Assembly: GCA_019279435.1 (NCBI GenBank)
Contig: JAAALK010000082.1
Coordinates: forward strand, 13,966,594 to 14,030,593
From: Zizania palustris
Lineage: Eukaryota > Streptophyta > Magnoliopsida > Poales > Poaceae
Direction of reading: 5' to 3'
Length of the DNA stretch: 64,000 nt
Made by a program: the position numbers and the translations under genes. The notes below the pieces were generated by a model. That model searched no databases. It was not told the DNA's origin and saw nothing but the letters and a program-made list of their open reading frames with translations. This document shows, piece after piece, positions 1 to 11,322 of this stretch; within the stretch, counting starts at the first letter, position 1; each line of letters opens with the position of its first letter.

Positions 1-43
1 GGAGCTCTTCGGTCCACAACCCTTTTGCCAGCCCTATTATTCT

Positions 44-927
44 TCAATTCAACCCTGACAAGATATTACCATTGGCTCTTTCTACAGCTCTGTTATACTG
101 AGGATGGCGCACAACAGCGAAGCATATTTGTATGCCAAGATCTTCGCAAAATTTCCTGAAGGGCTCTGCATCAAACTGTGTCCCATTGTCAATTGTGAGC
201 TGTCGAGGTACTCCGAACCTGCATATAATACTTTTCCAGAAAAAGTTTTGTAAATTATTCGAAGTGATAGTTGTGAGGGGTTCTGCTTCGACCCACTTGG
301 AAAAATACTCAATTGCTACCACTGCGAATTTCAAATTTCCTTTTGCTACTAGGAAGGGGCCAATAAGGTCCATCCCCCATCTGGACATGGGCCAAACGGG
401 GCAATGACTTGAAGAGTTATTGGCGGACGATGACTTCTTCTTCCCATCCATTGACAACCCTGGCATGTGCGGACTAGGCTCTCCGCATCAGCTAATATTG
501 TAGGCCAATAAAGCCCCTGGCGAAGTGTTTTTCCCGCCAAAGCCCGAGGGGCCAGATGGCTACCACAAAGGCCTTCATGAATTTCTCGGAGAATCTCCTG
601 ACCTTCAGCTTGAGATATACATCGGAGCAGAGGGGAACATACTCCGGCCTTGTAGAGAATACCGTTGATTATATGATAATTTCGAATTCTGAGCTTTAAC
701 CTCGAAAGTTGTGGCCCTTCAGGCAAATTTGCTTCACCTTGCAATAATTCCATAATTGAACTTCGCCAATTAGTACTTGGAATGGAAAGAACTTCCACAG
801 GAGGGATCTGTGGCACCGAAGGTGAACTAAGCTCTTCGTAAAAAACTCCTTCCGGAATGTCCATAGCTCCAGCTACAGCTTTTGCCAAAGTATTAGCTTG
901 CATATTTTTAGCTCGGGTATACTTCAA
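44..927 (-). pseudogene. TAT-1 integrase, split into two frames
   Basis: Integrase inserts the cDNA copy into host DNA. The first frame (927 down to 349) starts inside the RNase H-integrase linker and carries the HHCC zinc-binding region (EIHEGLCGSHLAPR, then CQGC). The second frame (466 down to 44) carries the catalytic core: Asp in GMDLIGP, Asp in IDNGTQF, Glu in AVERANG. The frames overlap by about 118 bases, so one frameshift separates zinc finger from core. A normal HPQSNGAVE stretch reads HPQYNRAVE here, and a stop at 44 cuts the C-terminal domain that TAT-2 still has. Family assignment is firm; the protein is not functional. Confidence 0.8.
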
Positions 928-1493
928 ATGAAAATCCCTTTAAAAGTCGCTTCAATCTTACGGATCTCTTCCAAATATTTTGCAAGCTGGGGGTGATGGA
1001 CTTGAAAACTTTTATCAACGTGCCCTACTACAATTTGAGAATCTGTTTTAATAACAACTCTTGTAGCCCCCAAAGCACGCGCCTTTCGAAGTCCTAACAA
1101 AATTCCTTCATACTCCGCTGTATTATTGGTGGTCTTAAAGTTGAGCCTTGCGGAGTACATTGCTCTTTGCCCTGAAGGCGAAATTATTACCGCTCCGACA
1201 CCTGCTCCAGATGCTTGGAAAGGTCCATTGGAGTATATGGTCCATATTCCTTCATTAGGTTTCTCTGGAGCCCATACTACGGAGGGAGTCCATTCTGCCA
1301 CAAAATCTGCCAACACCTGTGACTTGATTGTTGTCCTTGCCACGAAGGAGATGCCGAAGGGTGCTAATTCAACAACCCATTTCCCAATTCTTCCTGTAGA
1401 ATCCTTGCTTCGGAGCATATCTCCTAAGGGATACGAGGTTGGTACAATCACATTATGTGCTAAGAAATAATGTCTTAACTTCCTCGAAGCCAT
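924..1493 (-). pseudogene. TAT-1 RNase H domain
   Basis: RNase H degrades the RNA strand during reverse transcription. The 189-codon frame starts in the RT-RNase H connection (MASRKLRHYFLAHN) and includes TNNTAEYEG, with the catalytic Glu, and KTDSQIVVGH, with a catalytic Asp. The first catalytic Asp, expected in a SDG motif, is Asn here (IYSNGP), so the active site is damaged as well as the frame. The domain resembles the extra RNase H typical of TAT elements, inferred from its NNTAEYEG motif. It overlaps the integrase frame by four bases, which is compatible with one ancestral pol frame broken by an indel. Confidence 0.75.
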
Positions 1494-1577
1494 TATCAGA
1501 GCATAGGTGAACTTCTCAAGCTCAGAATATCTTGTTTTTGCTCCATACTATGCTTCCGATACAAAATAGACTGGATT

Positions 1578-1955
1578 CTATACCAACTTCCCATTGAAAT
1601 CAACTTCTCTGACAAGGACTGCACTAACAGCAGAGCCAGTAGCTGCAAGGTAGAGGAGTAGGGTTTCGTCCGCAACAGGCATCGTGAGTGCAGCGAGGTT
1701 ACTGAGATAATTCTTAATATCATAAAAACTCTTTTGACACTCCGGTGTCCATGCAAAATCTTCGGACCCTTTCAATGCTTTGAAAATGGGCAAACTTCTC
1801 TTCGCAGACCTTGCCAGGAACCTGCTAAGTGCTGCAAGGTGGCCAATTAGCTTTTGCACCTGCTTCAAATTTTCTGGAGGAGCCATCCTTTGTAATGCAT
1901 TTATTTGAGTAGGGCTAGCTTTGATCCCTCTGCTTGAAACTAGATACCCTAACAA
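1578..1955 (-). pseudogene. TAT-1 RT thumb/connection segment
   Basis: A 125-codon frame following the RT palm domain after a frameshift near 1950. It begins MLGYLVSSRGI, the typical segment after the RT palm, and continues through LIGHLAALSRFLARSAKRSLP to the start of the RNase H-like connection. The matching segment in TAT-2 (36689 down to 36054) is similar. Between 1494 and 1577 the coding phase changes again before RNase H. This is a fragment of pol, not a gene by itself. Confidence 0.7.
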
Positions 1956-3592
1956 TTTTCTAGCCTTAGCCCCGAAGATACATTTTCGGGGTTAAGACGA
2001 ACTCCACATGCCCGAAGGCTACTGAACGTTTCTGCTAAGCCTAGGCTATGTTGGTGCTTTAGAGCACTCTTTATTACAATGTCATCCATATATGCTTCTA
2101 CATTGCGGCCCATTTGATGACCTAGAGCTTTAGCAATTAACCTCAATAAAGTTTCCCCGGCATTTCTTAAGCCGAAAGACATTCTTACAGAGCAGAAGAC
2201 TCCCGACGGAGTTACAAAGCTTGTTTTGATTTCATCTTCGCGCTTTAACCAGATTTGATGATAACCAGAATACTCATCGAGGAAGCTTAATAACTCCGAA
2301 CCAGCAGTGGAGTCAACTAATTGATCAATTCGGGGCATGGGATAGGGGTCGCGGGGGCATGCTTTATTCAAGGATGTAAAGTCAATACACATGCGCCACT
2401 TCACGAAAGATTTATTCCTGATGAAGACTGGGTTGGCTAGCCACTCCATATGAGCTACTTCTCTGATAATCCCATCCTTAAACAACTTTTCCACTTCTGC
2501 CTTAGCAAGGATGGCCCTCTCCGTAGATAACTTATGGAGTCCTTGTCGAACAGGCCAAACCCTCGGGTTCACAAGCAAGCTATGTTCAATAATATCCCAG
2601 CTAACTGCGGTAATGTCTTCATCGGACCATGCAAATACATCCAAATTTTCTTCAACTACTTTTTGTAATGAAGTAGCGACTTGTGGAGGCAAATCCTTGC
2701 CAAACTGAAATGAATAGTCTTTGCCGTCTTTGACAATAACCTTCTTTACAATCTCTCCTTCGAGGCTTGGTCTTGGGAAGGACTTCTTCGAAGGTTCACC
2801 TGAAGCAGAGATATCCTCTGGGTTGCCTTGTAGGTTGTTCACTTTTCTTGGGTCAAGAGGGGGGCCATGACCATATTCTGCTCTTCGCGCAGTGGCCTGA
2901 TCTCCGAAGACAGTGAGCACTCCCGCTTGCGTGGGCATCTTCATACATAAATAATTATGATGTGCCACGGCTCCAAACTGATTCAACATGCCCCTCCCGA
3001 AGATAACATTATATGCGTACGGGGAATCCATAACATCGAAAATCACCTCCTCCGTCCTAGCCAGTAGCCCCTCTCCGAAAGGGACCTCCAGACCTATTTG
3101 GCCGAGGGCATCAAGAGGGGGTCCTGCGAAGCCTTGCAAAAGATGAGCTGCAGGGAGAAGATGCTTCCTGGAGATACAGAGCTGATCGAAGGCTTGGACG
3201 AAGATAATATCTGCTAAACTCCCTCCGTCAATCAGCACTCTCTGGACTTCAGTCCCTGCTATATCGGCAGTAATAACAAGGGGATCTGCATGCAGAAACT
3301 TTATGCTAGCTGCATCATCTGCAGAGAAAGATATCGGCACATGGGACCACTCAGGCATGGTAGCTGCGGATGAAGAAGTTCCAATATGGCCCACTTCTCG
3401 AACATATTCTATTCGTTGTCTCTTCGACGTACTACCGAGGGTCCCTCCTCCGGAAATGGGGAGGACTACTCTTTTTCCTCGATCTTGACCATCTTCCTGC
3501 TTTGGAGGTGTCATAATATTGACCACCGGAGGTTGCCTTGCAGGATCGAAGTTATCTATACGTGCCACAGCCTGGACAGGCTCCGGACACAC
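1949..3592 (-). pseudogene. TAT-1 protease and reverse transcriptase
   Basis: The longest surviving pol frame of TAT-1, 547 codons. The aspartic protease motif is LIDGGSLADIIF, the D-G-G form common in TAT elements. RT follows with WRMCIDFTSLNKACPRDPYP, SFLDEYSGYHQIW and the catalytic YMDD (AYMDDIVIKSA), so both catalytic Asp residues are present. The frame ends at VSSGLRLENC just after the palm, where a one-base shift moves coding into the frame that starts MLGYLVSS. The first residue comes from a non-ATG codon, so the true protein start is the upstream gag-pol junction. RT activity would need an unbroken connection and RNase H, which are lost. Confidence 0.8.
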
Positions 3593-3599
3593 CTCGGAA

Positions 3600-4948
3600 A
3601 GAACTCAGTTAGTAGTGCCTTGACCCGAGGTTCTTTCAAGGTACTCGCCTCTTAAAGCGAGTATATACTTTCACGCATCAGTAGCATGACTTCGATTCTC
3701 ACCATGGATGCAGCAAAAGAAGGCTTGGGCTTTGCCAACCGGCTTCCCTGGCGGCCTCCAGCCGCTGGTCTTGCTTCCCGAAGCTTGTGAAGTCTTATGA
3801 GCAAATTTCTGCGGAGGTGCAATGTTCAAGACTTCTGAACGAGGATGCTTTTGCCCCCGACGCCTGTCATGCTGGACTTCGAAGTTAGGCCCCTATGAAG
3901 GTGTTGAAGTCTTCACTTCCAACTTGACTTCTTGCAGGATTGACGGAGTTGAAGCAGTTCTCCAAAGCCACCCTTCTTTTGACCTAGCATACTCTTCAAA
4001 ATAAGACATCAACTGAGCAACAAAGGATATCTGTTTCCGATGAAGTTTATCAAGGAGGCCCGCATGGGTAACTCCCACTCGAGCTAGATCAACTACGGAG
4101 GATGTAGTCAGCCCTCAAATTTGCGACTTCATATGGGCGAAGCGCTTGAAAAATTGCCTTAAAGTCTCTCCAGGAAGCTGCCTCACCAGGAAAAGACTTC
4201 CTGTAGACATTGGGGGTACGAAGGTACCCTGAAAGTTACTTATGAACTTCTTCCTTAATTGCTCTCAGGTTCTAATTGACCCTGCCTTCAAGGACCAGAA
4301 CCACCGCAAAGCCACCCCTTCGAGAGCAAGAGGGAAACACTTGGCCATGGTGTCCCGCACTCCTCCACTGGCCTCAATTGCCAACGCATAAGAACGGGAG
4401 AACTCCCCGGGGTCCTCGTCTCCAGAATACTTGCAGAGATTCAAAGTTTTAAACTTAGGGTCGAAGCGCACTTTCTGCAGCTCGGGATGCAGTGGAGACT
4501 CGCTATCGAAGGAAGCGTTCTCTGGGGCTTCGGGATAAGGAAGTTTGTCGTCTTGGGCCACTTCGGAAATGACCGGGGTGGCTTGAGAACGAAGCCTATA
4601 TGTGGCTTCTTGCCTCCACCTCACCTCTTCAGCTTGGAGACTAGCCATTTGGGCTGCCATGTCGCCAAGACCATCTTCATCTCCTCCGGAAGGACCTTCC
4701 GGGTCTTGAGAAATGTACGCGTCAGTTCAAAGTGGAATCGGAGCTGGAGAAGGGACTCTGCCTGGCCGAAGTATAGATGGGGTTGGAGGAGGAACTCTGT
4801 ATGCTCGAGGAAGGGGAATCCCTTCAAGAGTCTGAGGTGGAGGAATTACTGAAGGTCCTCCAACCTCGACTGTGTTCGAAGATCTTACTCTGGAGGTCCG
4901 AGGGGACCTCCGAGTAGGACTACCACCTGAACTCCGCTTCGGAGGCAT
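3600..4948 (-). pseudogene. TAT-1 gag
   Basis: Capsid-region remnant. An ATG at 4948 opens MPPKRSSGGSPTRRSPR, a basic proline-rich N-terminus, and stops at 4727. The phase then shifts. The frame 4660-4265 holds the capsid signature VRFDPKFKTLNLCKYSG and DPGEFSRSYALAIEASGG, and 4078-3893 holds GLLDKLHRKQISFVAQLMSYFEEYARSKEG. TAT-2 has the same blocks at 39522-38711. A Cys/His-rich stretch near 3670-3715 may be the remains of the nucleic-acid-binding knuckle, but it is incomplete. At least two frameshifts and several stops are present. Confidence 0.75.
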
Positions 4949-4991
4949 GGTTCAAGAACTTGGTAGAGAACGATGTTTTTTGTACTAGATT

Positions 4992-5008
4992 CCCCACAGA
5001 TGGCGCCA
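4992..5008 (-). promoter_or_regulatory. TAT-1 primer binding site
   Basis: Two bases inside the LTR, the minus strand reads TGGCGCCATCTGTGGGG. TAT-2 has TGGCGCCGTCCGTGGG at the same place. The shared TGGCGCC start marks the tRNA primer site for minus-strand DNA synthesis; I have not fixed which tRNA is used. Confidence 0.7.
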
Positions 5009-5010
5009 AC

Positions 5011-5505
5011 TGTTGGCATAAAAGATTACGCTAATAGGTTTCTAGAGATTAGAAACTAACAAACGAAGTGTTTGCGAAGTGAACTATTTCAAGCCTCCAA
5101 ATTGGATAATAGCTTAAAGCAGTTCTAAGATGTGTATTGAATAACTCAGTATTCGATCCTCATTATAGGGTAAAACGGGGGGTATTTATAGGCCAAAATC
5201 TTAAGGAAAAGACCTTTTTATCCCTCTATTACAACCGACATAGTGGAAACTATTCGGTACCCTTAATAGGGCTAAAATCGTAAAAGACTAATCTAATGAG
5301 AAAGAAGATAAGTCTTCCATCTTAGCTGGCAGGGAGGTTCTCCGAAGAGTCGATGTTCGAAGCTATACTCTGAACAAGAGCCTGCTTTGATTCTTCGAAC
5401 TTGACCCGGTACTAAATCAGAGTTAAATACTAGAACTCCGGTTTAATAGATTGCCTTCATATTATTCTTGTAGTGACCCTAAGGATGAAGTATTTTCCCT
5501 CAATA
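5011..5505 (-). repeat. TAT-1 5' LTR
   Basis: On the plus strand the LTR opens TGTTGGCATAAAAG at 5011, next to the primer site. The right end is set by aligning to a related LTR fragment at 46421-46776, which ends CCCCAACA; here the end has drifted to CTCAATA. A TATA-like element lies at 5183-5190 (minus-strand TATAAATA). The right terminus is approximate by a few bases. Confidence 0.75.
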
Positions 5506-5682
5506 GCTATTTCATTGGCTAGCATTCTGGTTTTGTGTTTCAACGAGCCATTTAGTCACATTTGCATTCTAATGGCTTGTTCATTTAGAGGCGCGTTGGG
5601 TGTTTTTGGAAAGGCCATCATATTTGCAAGAATTTGTCGAGGTGCCTATTCACCCCTCTCTAGTCGCCATTCCGATCCCACA
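5506..5682 (+). repeat. Sire-2 5' LTR, 3' end only
   Basis: The terminal part of a Copia LTR, ending CCGATCCCACA directly before a Met-tRNA primer site. About 110 bases at 8375-8483 repeat it (TTCATTTAGAGGCG, then GGTGCCTATTCACCCC). The rest of the LTR is displaced leftward by TAT-1. The same LTR end, inverted, opens the LTR at 47357. Confidence 0.75.
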
Positions 5683-5684
5683 AT

Positions 5685-5696
5685 TGGTATCAGAGC
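5685..5696 (+). promoter_or_regulatory. Sire-2 primer binding site (initiator Met-tRNA type)
   Basis: TGGTATCAGAGC, two bases after the LTR terminus. This is the standard plant Copia site complementary to the 3' end of initiator tRNA-Met. Confidence 0.85.
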
Positions 5697-5748
5697 CAGT
5701 TAGATCACCAGTTGACCTTAACCGGTTTGTGATCCTTATTTTGGCGAC

Positions 5749-8187
5749 ATGGACAGAAACTCTAAGATTCTAATTTTCGATGGTCATGATTTTACCTATT
5801 GGAAGGTGCGCATGGAGGCTTACCTACTAAGCCAAGGAAGTTCTATTTGGGACATTGTTGATTCCCAATATGTGATCCCTAAAACTCGCACTTTAGAGAT
5901 TGAGGAATTACAGTACGATTGTAATAGCAAAGCAAGAAATATATTGTTCATCAGTCTAAATCGCAATAAGTTTGACAGGGTCCAGCACCTTAGAACCGCA
6001 CGTGAGATTTGGTATACTTTGAAAACCTTTCATGAGGGCACTTCTCAGATTAAGGCTATGAGGCAAAGAACTTATAATCAAGAATACCAATTGTTTGTGC
6101 AAGGCCCCAGCGAATCTGTAGATGCCATGTTTGCTCGATTTGATGGAATTGTGAGCAACTTGCGCTCCACTGGGACTTTAGCTTACTCAGACCATGATAG
6201 GGCGATCAAACTTCTCTATGCTCTTGATCATAGCATATGGGAGGTGAAGATATCTAGTATTGAAGTGTTGACGAGCTTTGACACTCTAACTTGCGATGAA
6301 CTCTTTAGTAATCTTAAGTCCACTAAGATTGCCAAGGCGTCTCGTCTAGGATTTGGAAACTCTTTGTTGCCTTCTATTGCTTTGGTTTCTGGTTCTGGCA
6401 GTGGTACCTCATCTGGAGGGAGTCTTTCTGGTGGTTCGGGAGTTTGTGCTTATTCTGGTGGTTTTGACTTGTCCTCTCTGGTCTTTGTCATGAAAGAACA
6501 GGTGGACACTCTAGATGATGAGGAGCTAGCTCTCATTGTCAAGAAGTTCACATGCTTCTATAATGATAGATGAGATCAGAGGAAAAGAGGGTCTCGGGGT
6601 TGTTTTGAATGTGCAGATACTTCTCACATAAAAGCGAATTTCCCTAAACTAAAAATGAAAAATGAAAATGAGCACAAGTACCAGAAGTGGAACAAGAAAC
6701 CCTTCTTTAAGGGGAAGCGTGACAAAGTTGCTAAGAGAGTAGCTAGAGCATTTGTGGTCACCCTCAGCGACATCGACAGTACATCAAGTGAGGAGCCAAG
6801 CTCCGATGAAGAAGAGCCATCCAAGAAAGAAGAAAAGAAGAAGGAGAGAATGGACTTCACCGGCCTTTGCTTCATGGCCGACAGCATCCACATCAGCGAT
6901 GAGCTTGACACATCTAAGTTATATCTATCACGTGATCAACTTCTTGTTCTGATTGATGGATTACATGATGTTGTTTGTTCTTAGGATAGATTACTTAAAC
7001 TTGCTGTTAAAGAACGAAAAGATCTAAAACTCAGACTTGAATCTTTATCCACTGAACTTGCAATCTTAAAATCTAAGTTTGATGATGCTGAATGTGAGTC
7101 TTGTCTGATTGTTATGAATGAACTTGCTCAGCTGCGTTTTACACATGCCCAAACTGTTGAAAAACTTGAATTTACTGAAAAGCAGCTTTTGGTGGTGGAG
7201 TTTAGTCCTGCGGTCATCAATGAATGTATGAACTATCCTTTACTTGTTGAAAGCATTAATTTGAGACATATGCATGTTGATGAACTTAAGGCTAGATTGG
7301 AGAGTGCTGAGTGTTCTATGGATGTGTAGCCGGCGTGTCCCACCTGCATCACCCTTAAGGACCAACTCAGCTTTGCTAGTGAGCAAGTTGAAAAATTAAA
7401 ATATGAAAATGATTATCTTCTCTCCATGGTTGAAAAATGCACTGAAGGGAAGGGTAGGATGGATTTTCTTTTGGCTAAGACAAAATTGTGTGCTGACAGG
7501 GCAGGGTTAGCTCTAGGGTTGGGATATGAGAGAACCACTTCAAACACTCTGAGCAAAACAGTGTTCACTCCACCCACTACCATTGAGAAAGAAAGAGCCC
7601 ACTTAGACACCATTCAAAAAGCCGAGAATCCTACTCAACCTACAAAGAAAGACCTTCGTCCACCAAAGGAAACTTCTCAGCAAAAACCCAAGAAGATTGT
7701 GAGATTTACACCTGAGACCTTTGCTCACACACCCAAGAGAGTGTATCACTACTCCTATTGTCATCGGGTGGGTCATTTGGTTGGGTTTTGCTTTCATCGT
7801 ATCAAGGATGAATGGTTCTATTTTGCGATGAGCTTTGAGGACATGGATTACCCATCTTTAGGTATGCATGAGTCTACTTTTTACTCTTATTCTGATTTTG
7901 AGACTCCCCATGGACCCACGAGAGATTTTGCCCATCGTGGTGTACACCATGCGTCATATGGTGCTAGACCACGTGTAAGAGGCTTTGATTCTCGATAGTT
8001 TAGGAGACCTCATCGTTTTCTAGGCTCACGCTTTGAAGGTAGATCACACACTTTTTATCATGACTCATACCCTGTGCATGATCAGTCAACTGCCCTACCT
8101 GGTTCTTGAGTTTTACAATGATGGATTCCTAAACAGTTTTTCACTCACCCCAACAGTGAGCATTCGAGATCTTCTAGAATGTTTTCA
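5749..8187 (+). pseudogene. Sire-2 gag (Sirevirus), with stops
   Basis: Homologous along its length to the Sire-1 gag (16104-18557). It starts ATG at 5749 (MDRNSKILIFDGHDFTYW), and the first 274 codons are open. In-frame stops follow at 6571 (TGA), 6982 (TAG) and 7327 (TAG), where Sire-1 has Arg or Gln codons. The CCHC knuckle reads CFECADTSHIKANF, so its last Cys is lost. The second, C-terminal knuckle survives (YCHRVGHLVGFC). The remnant ends near 8187 in the gag C-terminus (FFTHPNSEHSRSSR) and is followed directly by 3' UTR-like sequence with no pol. It may be an internally deleted, once non-autonomous copy, or simply a deletion. Confidence 0.8.
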
Positions 8188-8483
8188 GGGGGGGTTGTGT
8201 TGCACTGCATGAGCTTCTATTATATGATTAATTGCTTTTACAAGTACATGCTTTGTTATGGCTTTGAAGTATTGTCTTTAATACTGTTGATTTCACTTGG
8301 CTTGTTTACATCTGATATTTGTCATGAGCATGGCTTTTATTTGTGAAAATTTTAAAATGATCACTGCATTCTAAGGGCATGTTCATTTAGAGGCGTGTTG
8401 GGTGTTTTTGGAAAGGCCATCATATTCACAAGAATTTATCGAGGTGCCTATTCACCCCCCTCTAGTCGCTATTCCGATCCCAC
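8188..8483 (+). repeat. Sire-2 post-pol UTR and LTR end
   Basis: 8188-8374 opens with a GGGGGGG tract and then AT-rich sequence resembling the 3' UTR of Sire-1. 8375-8483 repeats the last ~110 bases of the 5' LTR and ends CCGATCCCACA. Most of the 3' LTR is missing, so an internal deletion removed pol and the LTR front. Confidence 0.6.
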
Positions 8484-9582
8484 AGTATGTGTACATGACA
8501 CAACCTAAAGGTCTTGACAGTCCGGGGAATGCTAGGAAAGTTTACAAGTTGCTAAAGTCCATTTATGGATTGAAGAAAGCTTCTCGGAGTTGGAATCTTT
8601 GCTTTGATGAGGTAGTCAAAGGGTTTGGCTTCATCAAGAACGAAGAAGAACCTTGTGTTTACAAGAAGTCTAGTGGGAGCTCACTTGTGTTTCTGGTATT
8701 ATATGTGAATGACATATTATTGATCGAAAATGACATTCCTTTGTTGAATGCTGTCAAGACTTCACTGAAAAATAGTTTTTCGATGAAAGATATTGGATTA
8801 AGCCAAAGTATGTACATTGACAAGGTTTTGAAACGATTCAAAATGCAGAATTCGAAGAAGGGTTTTCTGTCAATGTCACATGGTATTTCTCTTAGTAAGA
8901 CTGAGTGTGCTACGACACCTGATGAGCTAGAGAAGATGAGTGTGATCCCGTATGCCTCCGCAATTGGATCCATCATGTATGGCATGCTATGTACATGCCC
9001 AGATGTGTCATATGCTCTAAGTGTTACGAGCAGGTACCATTCGAACCTAGGTGAAAGTCACTAGGCTGTAGTAAAGAGTATCCTCAAGTATTTGAGAAGG
9101 ACTAAGGAAATGTCATGGATGCTAGCTTTCAGACCGATAAAGATGATTCATGATCGTAATCTGGCTTTGTGTTATGCCTTAATGGAGGCGCAGTGAGTTG
9201 GAAGAGTTCCAAGAAAGAGAAGGTGGTCGATTCTACAATAGAAGCTGAGTATATCGCCACTATAGAAGCTGCGAAGGAGGCCGTTTGGATCAGAAAGTTT
9301 GTTTCTGAGCTAGGTGTTGTTCCTAGTGCGTCTAGACCAGTGGACCTCTATTGTGATAATAGTGGTGCCATTGTTCAAGCCAAGGATCCTAGGTCGCACC
9401 AGAAGTCCAAACATATACATCGATGATATCACCTGATCTGCGAGATCATTGAGAGAGGTGATGTGAAGATTTGCAAGGTGCACATAGATTTAAACATGGC
9501 GGATCCATTGACGAAGCCTCTTCCACAGCCCAAGCATGAGGCACATATGAGCTCTATGGGTATTAGATACTTACGTGAGTGA
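8484..9582 (+). pseudogene. Copia-F reverse transcriptase and RNase H fragment
   Basis: End of pol of a different Copia element, starting abruptly after the Sire-2 LTR end. RT begins VYMTQPKGLDSPGNARKVYK and continues LLKSIYGLKKASRSWN. The catalytic YVDD is YVND, an Asp-to-Asn change that should abolish polymerisation. Sequence between KDIG and LSQSMYIDKV is shorter than usual for Copia RT, suggesting an internal deletion. A stop lies at 9062, then RNase H follows with STIEAEYIATIEAAKEAVW and YCDNSGAIVQAKDP, ending MADPLTKPLPQPKHEAHM and SMGIRYL. Protease and integrase are missing. The subfamily is not settled. Confidence 0.8.
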
Positions 9583-10501
9583 GTCATGTGTATGTGGAAG
9601 ATGCTGGTAGAGTCTATGCTAATGTATTAGGATAATTGTTATCTTGTTCCTTGAATAAATATCATTTGCATTTAATTAATGAGTACGACTTTTTATGTGA
9701 AACTATTTGCTTTATGAAGATGTTGTTCAAAAGGGTACCTAATCTTGTCATCATGTGGGACAGTGATGATACATGGATTAGCACATCTGACTGATTGATG
9801 ATTATGTTTCATAGATCATAGACATGGAGATGTCAAATCAGTGATGTCGACACATGTTGGTGAACATGGTATTGGACAGACCCACTTGAGATACTACTGA
9901 GATTGTTATGTGCCAACAGTTGTCATCTCAAATGGTGTACCTATAGATTCCTTAGACTTGAGATCTCGTCATTTGATTCCAAAATGCATAGTGACACACT
10001 TAGATGCTTCCTAACGCTATTCTGTAATAGGGTAGTAATAAGGGTTGTTTTCAGGTGTGTTGTGAAACATGTCTTGGGATATGAGCGGTCAAGATGAAAT
10101 TTACCCCTCCTAATAACGGGAGAGTCGTCTCTGGGCCCCTTGAGGTATTGGATTGGAAAAGTGCATGGCCATGACACTATGACTAAGGAGTTAGTCATGA
10201 TTTGAATCCGATACTTGATCGAGTGAAATGCCAAGTTAACCTACAAGGGTGGCACGTATCTCACCTTGATCTTGACTGACGACGTGTGGTAAAGGGACTG
10301 GTGCTTGCGTATATCAAGGTTCATGAAAATTTGATTTTGTATGCTTTCGGGGGTCAATACGTGCTGCTAGGTACTGCTATTGATCAGTTAGTCGAAAAAC
10401 GTTTCCGCTAAACAACCGTTAGTGTATGAAACTATCGGGTTAAACACTTAAGGGGATTGATTAAAACATGCAAACGATTGGTTCCTGTGCAAGTGGGAGA
10501 T
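9583..10501 (+). other. Copia-F post-pol untranslated region and polypurine tract
   Basis: About 0.9 kb with no convincing coding frame between the RNase H stop and the LTR. It ends AAGTGGGAGAT (10491-10501), the polypurine tract form seen before many Copia 3' LTRs. This is a long spacer for a Copia element. Confidence 0.55.
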
Positions 10502-11322
10502 TGAAGGTTATGCCCAAGAAAATTCCATTCATCAGATGTTCTAATAGGAAGCACCAGAAGTTCCGATTATTTTCTGGTCTCGATATAGAGAGAAAATTTT
10601 GCTTTGGAAGTTCCGATATGGTATCGGAAGTTCCGACGGGCCAGAAGTTCCGATTCGGAATCGGGTAATTTTTATACTGATCGGAAGTTCTGATATGGTA
10701 TCGGAAGTTCCGAGGTGGGCGATAACAGATTAGATCTGTTGCGTGTCATACTGTATCAGGAGACCTAAAATACACTGTCGGAAGTTCTGATCAGATCGGA
10801 AGTTCCGATGTGGGCAAACAGATTGGATCTATTATGGTTTTTAGGGTTTCGGGATGAGGACGACAAGGGGGATCTCAACCCTATAAAAGGAGAGGAGGAG
10901 GACGTCTTGGAATAAGCAATAAGCCTAGATTAGACCTAGCCACCCAAGAGTTCTCAACTTCCTTTCTTGATCTCAAACATTGATGTCAATGATCCCCGTC
11001 TCTCACATGTGGTGCTAGCACACTGCCGTGGGAGGTACTCCATCCCTATACATGTGGACTCTGTGGAGGTGTTGCTCCAATAGCGACGCTTGTGAACATC
11101 TACATGCGAATGACTACATCGTCTTCATCGATCGGATCGGCAAAGGACGGCAAAGATAAACTGAGGGGAGGCTTGACACGCTGCTCCAACATCTTCATCC
11201 ATTGCACCTAGCACATCTCATGCTAGAAGGTATCGATCTATGATCTCACACGTGCATGAGCCTAGGGCTTAGGGCGGAAATTTTGAAATTACCGACTAGC
11301 GTAGCTCGCCTATTCCCCAACA
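10502..11322 (+). repeat. Copia-F 3' LTR
   Basis: Opens TGAAGGTTATGCCC after the polypurine tract and ends TATTCCCCAACA. A TATA box (TATAAAA, 10882-10888) fits the promoter. Between 10546 and 10815 an 11-base near-palindrome of the form CGGAAGTTCCG recurs eight times with small changes. Only one LTR copy is visible, so the ends rest on sequence form, not on a pair. Confidence 0.6.

Larger units (their letters stand above)
1..5505 (-). mobile_element. TAT-1: Ty3/Gypsy TAT-lineage retrotransposon, 5' LTR to integrase
   Basis: Minus-strand element running off the left edge. Reading right to left there is an LTR (5011-5505), a primer binding site, gag, protease, RT, RNase H and integrase, which is the Ty3/Gypsy order. 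The RNase H and integrase resemble those of TAT-2 (28765-40488) closely, so both belong to the same plant TAT group. The frame is broken at several places, so the copy cannot be autonomous. Its right LTR edge lies inside the LTR of the Sire-2 remnant, so it inserted into that element. The 3' part, where TAT-2 has its antisense gene, is outside the window. Confidence 0.85.

Noticed and set aside
8402..8483. N-terminal extension of the Copia-F RT frame
   Set aside because: This part is Sire-2 LTR, open by chance.
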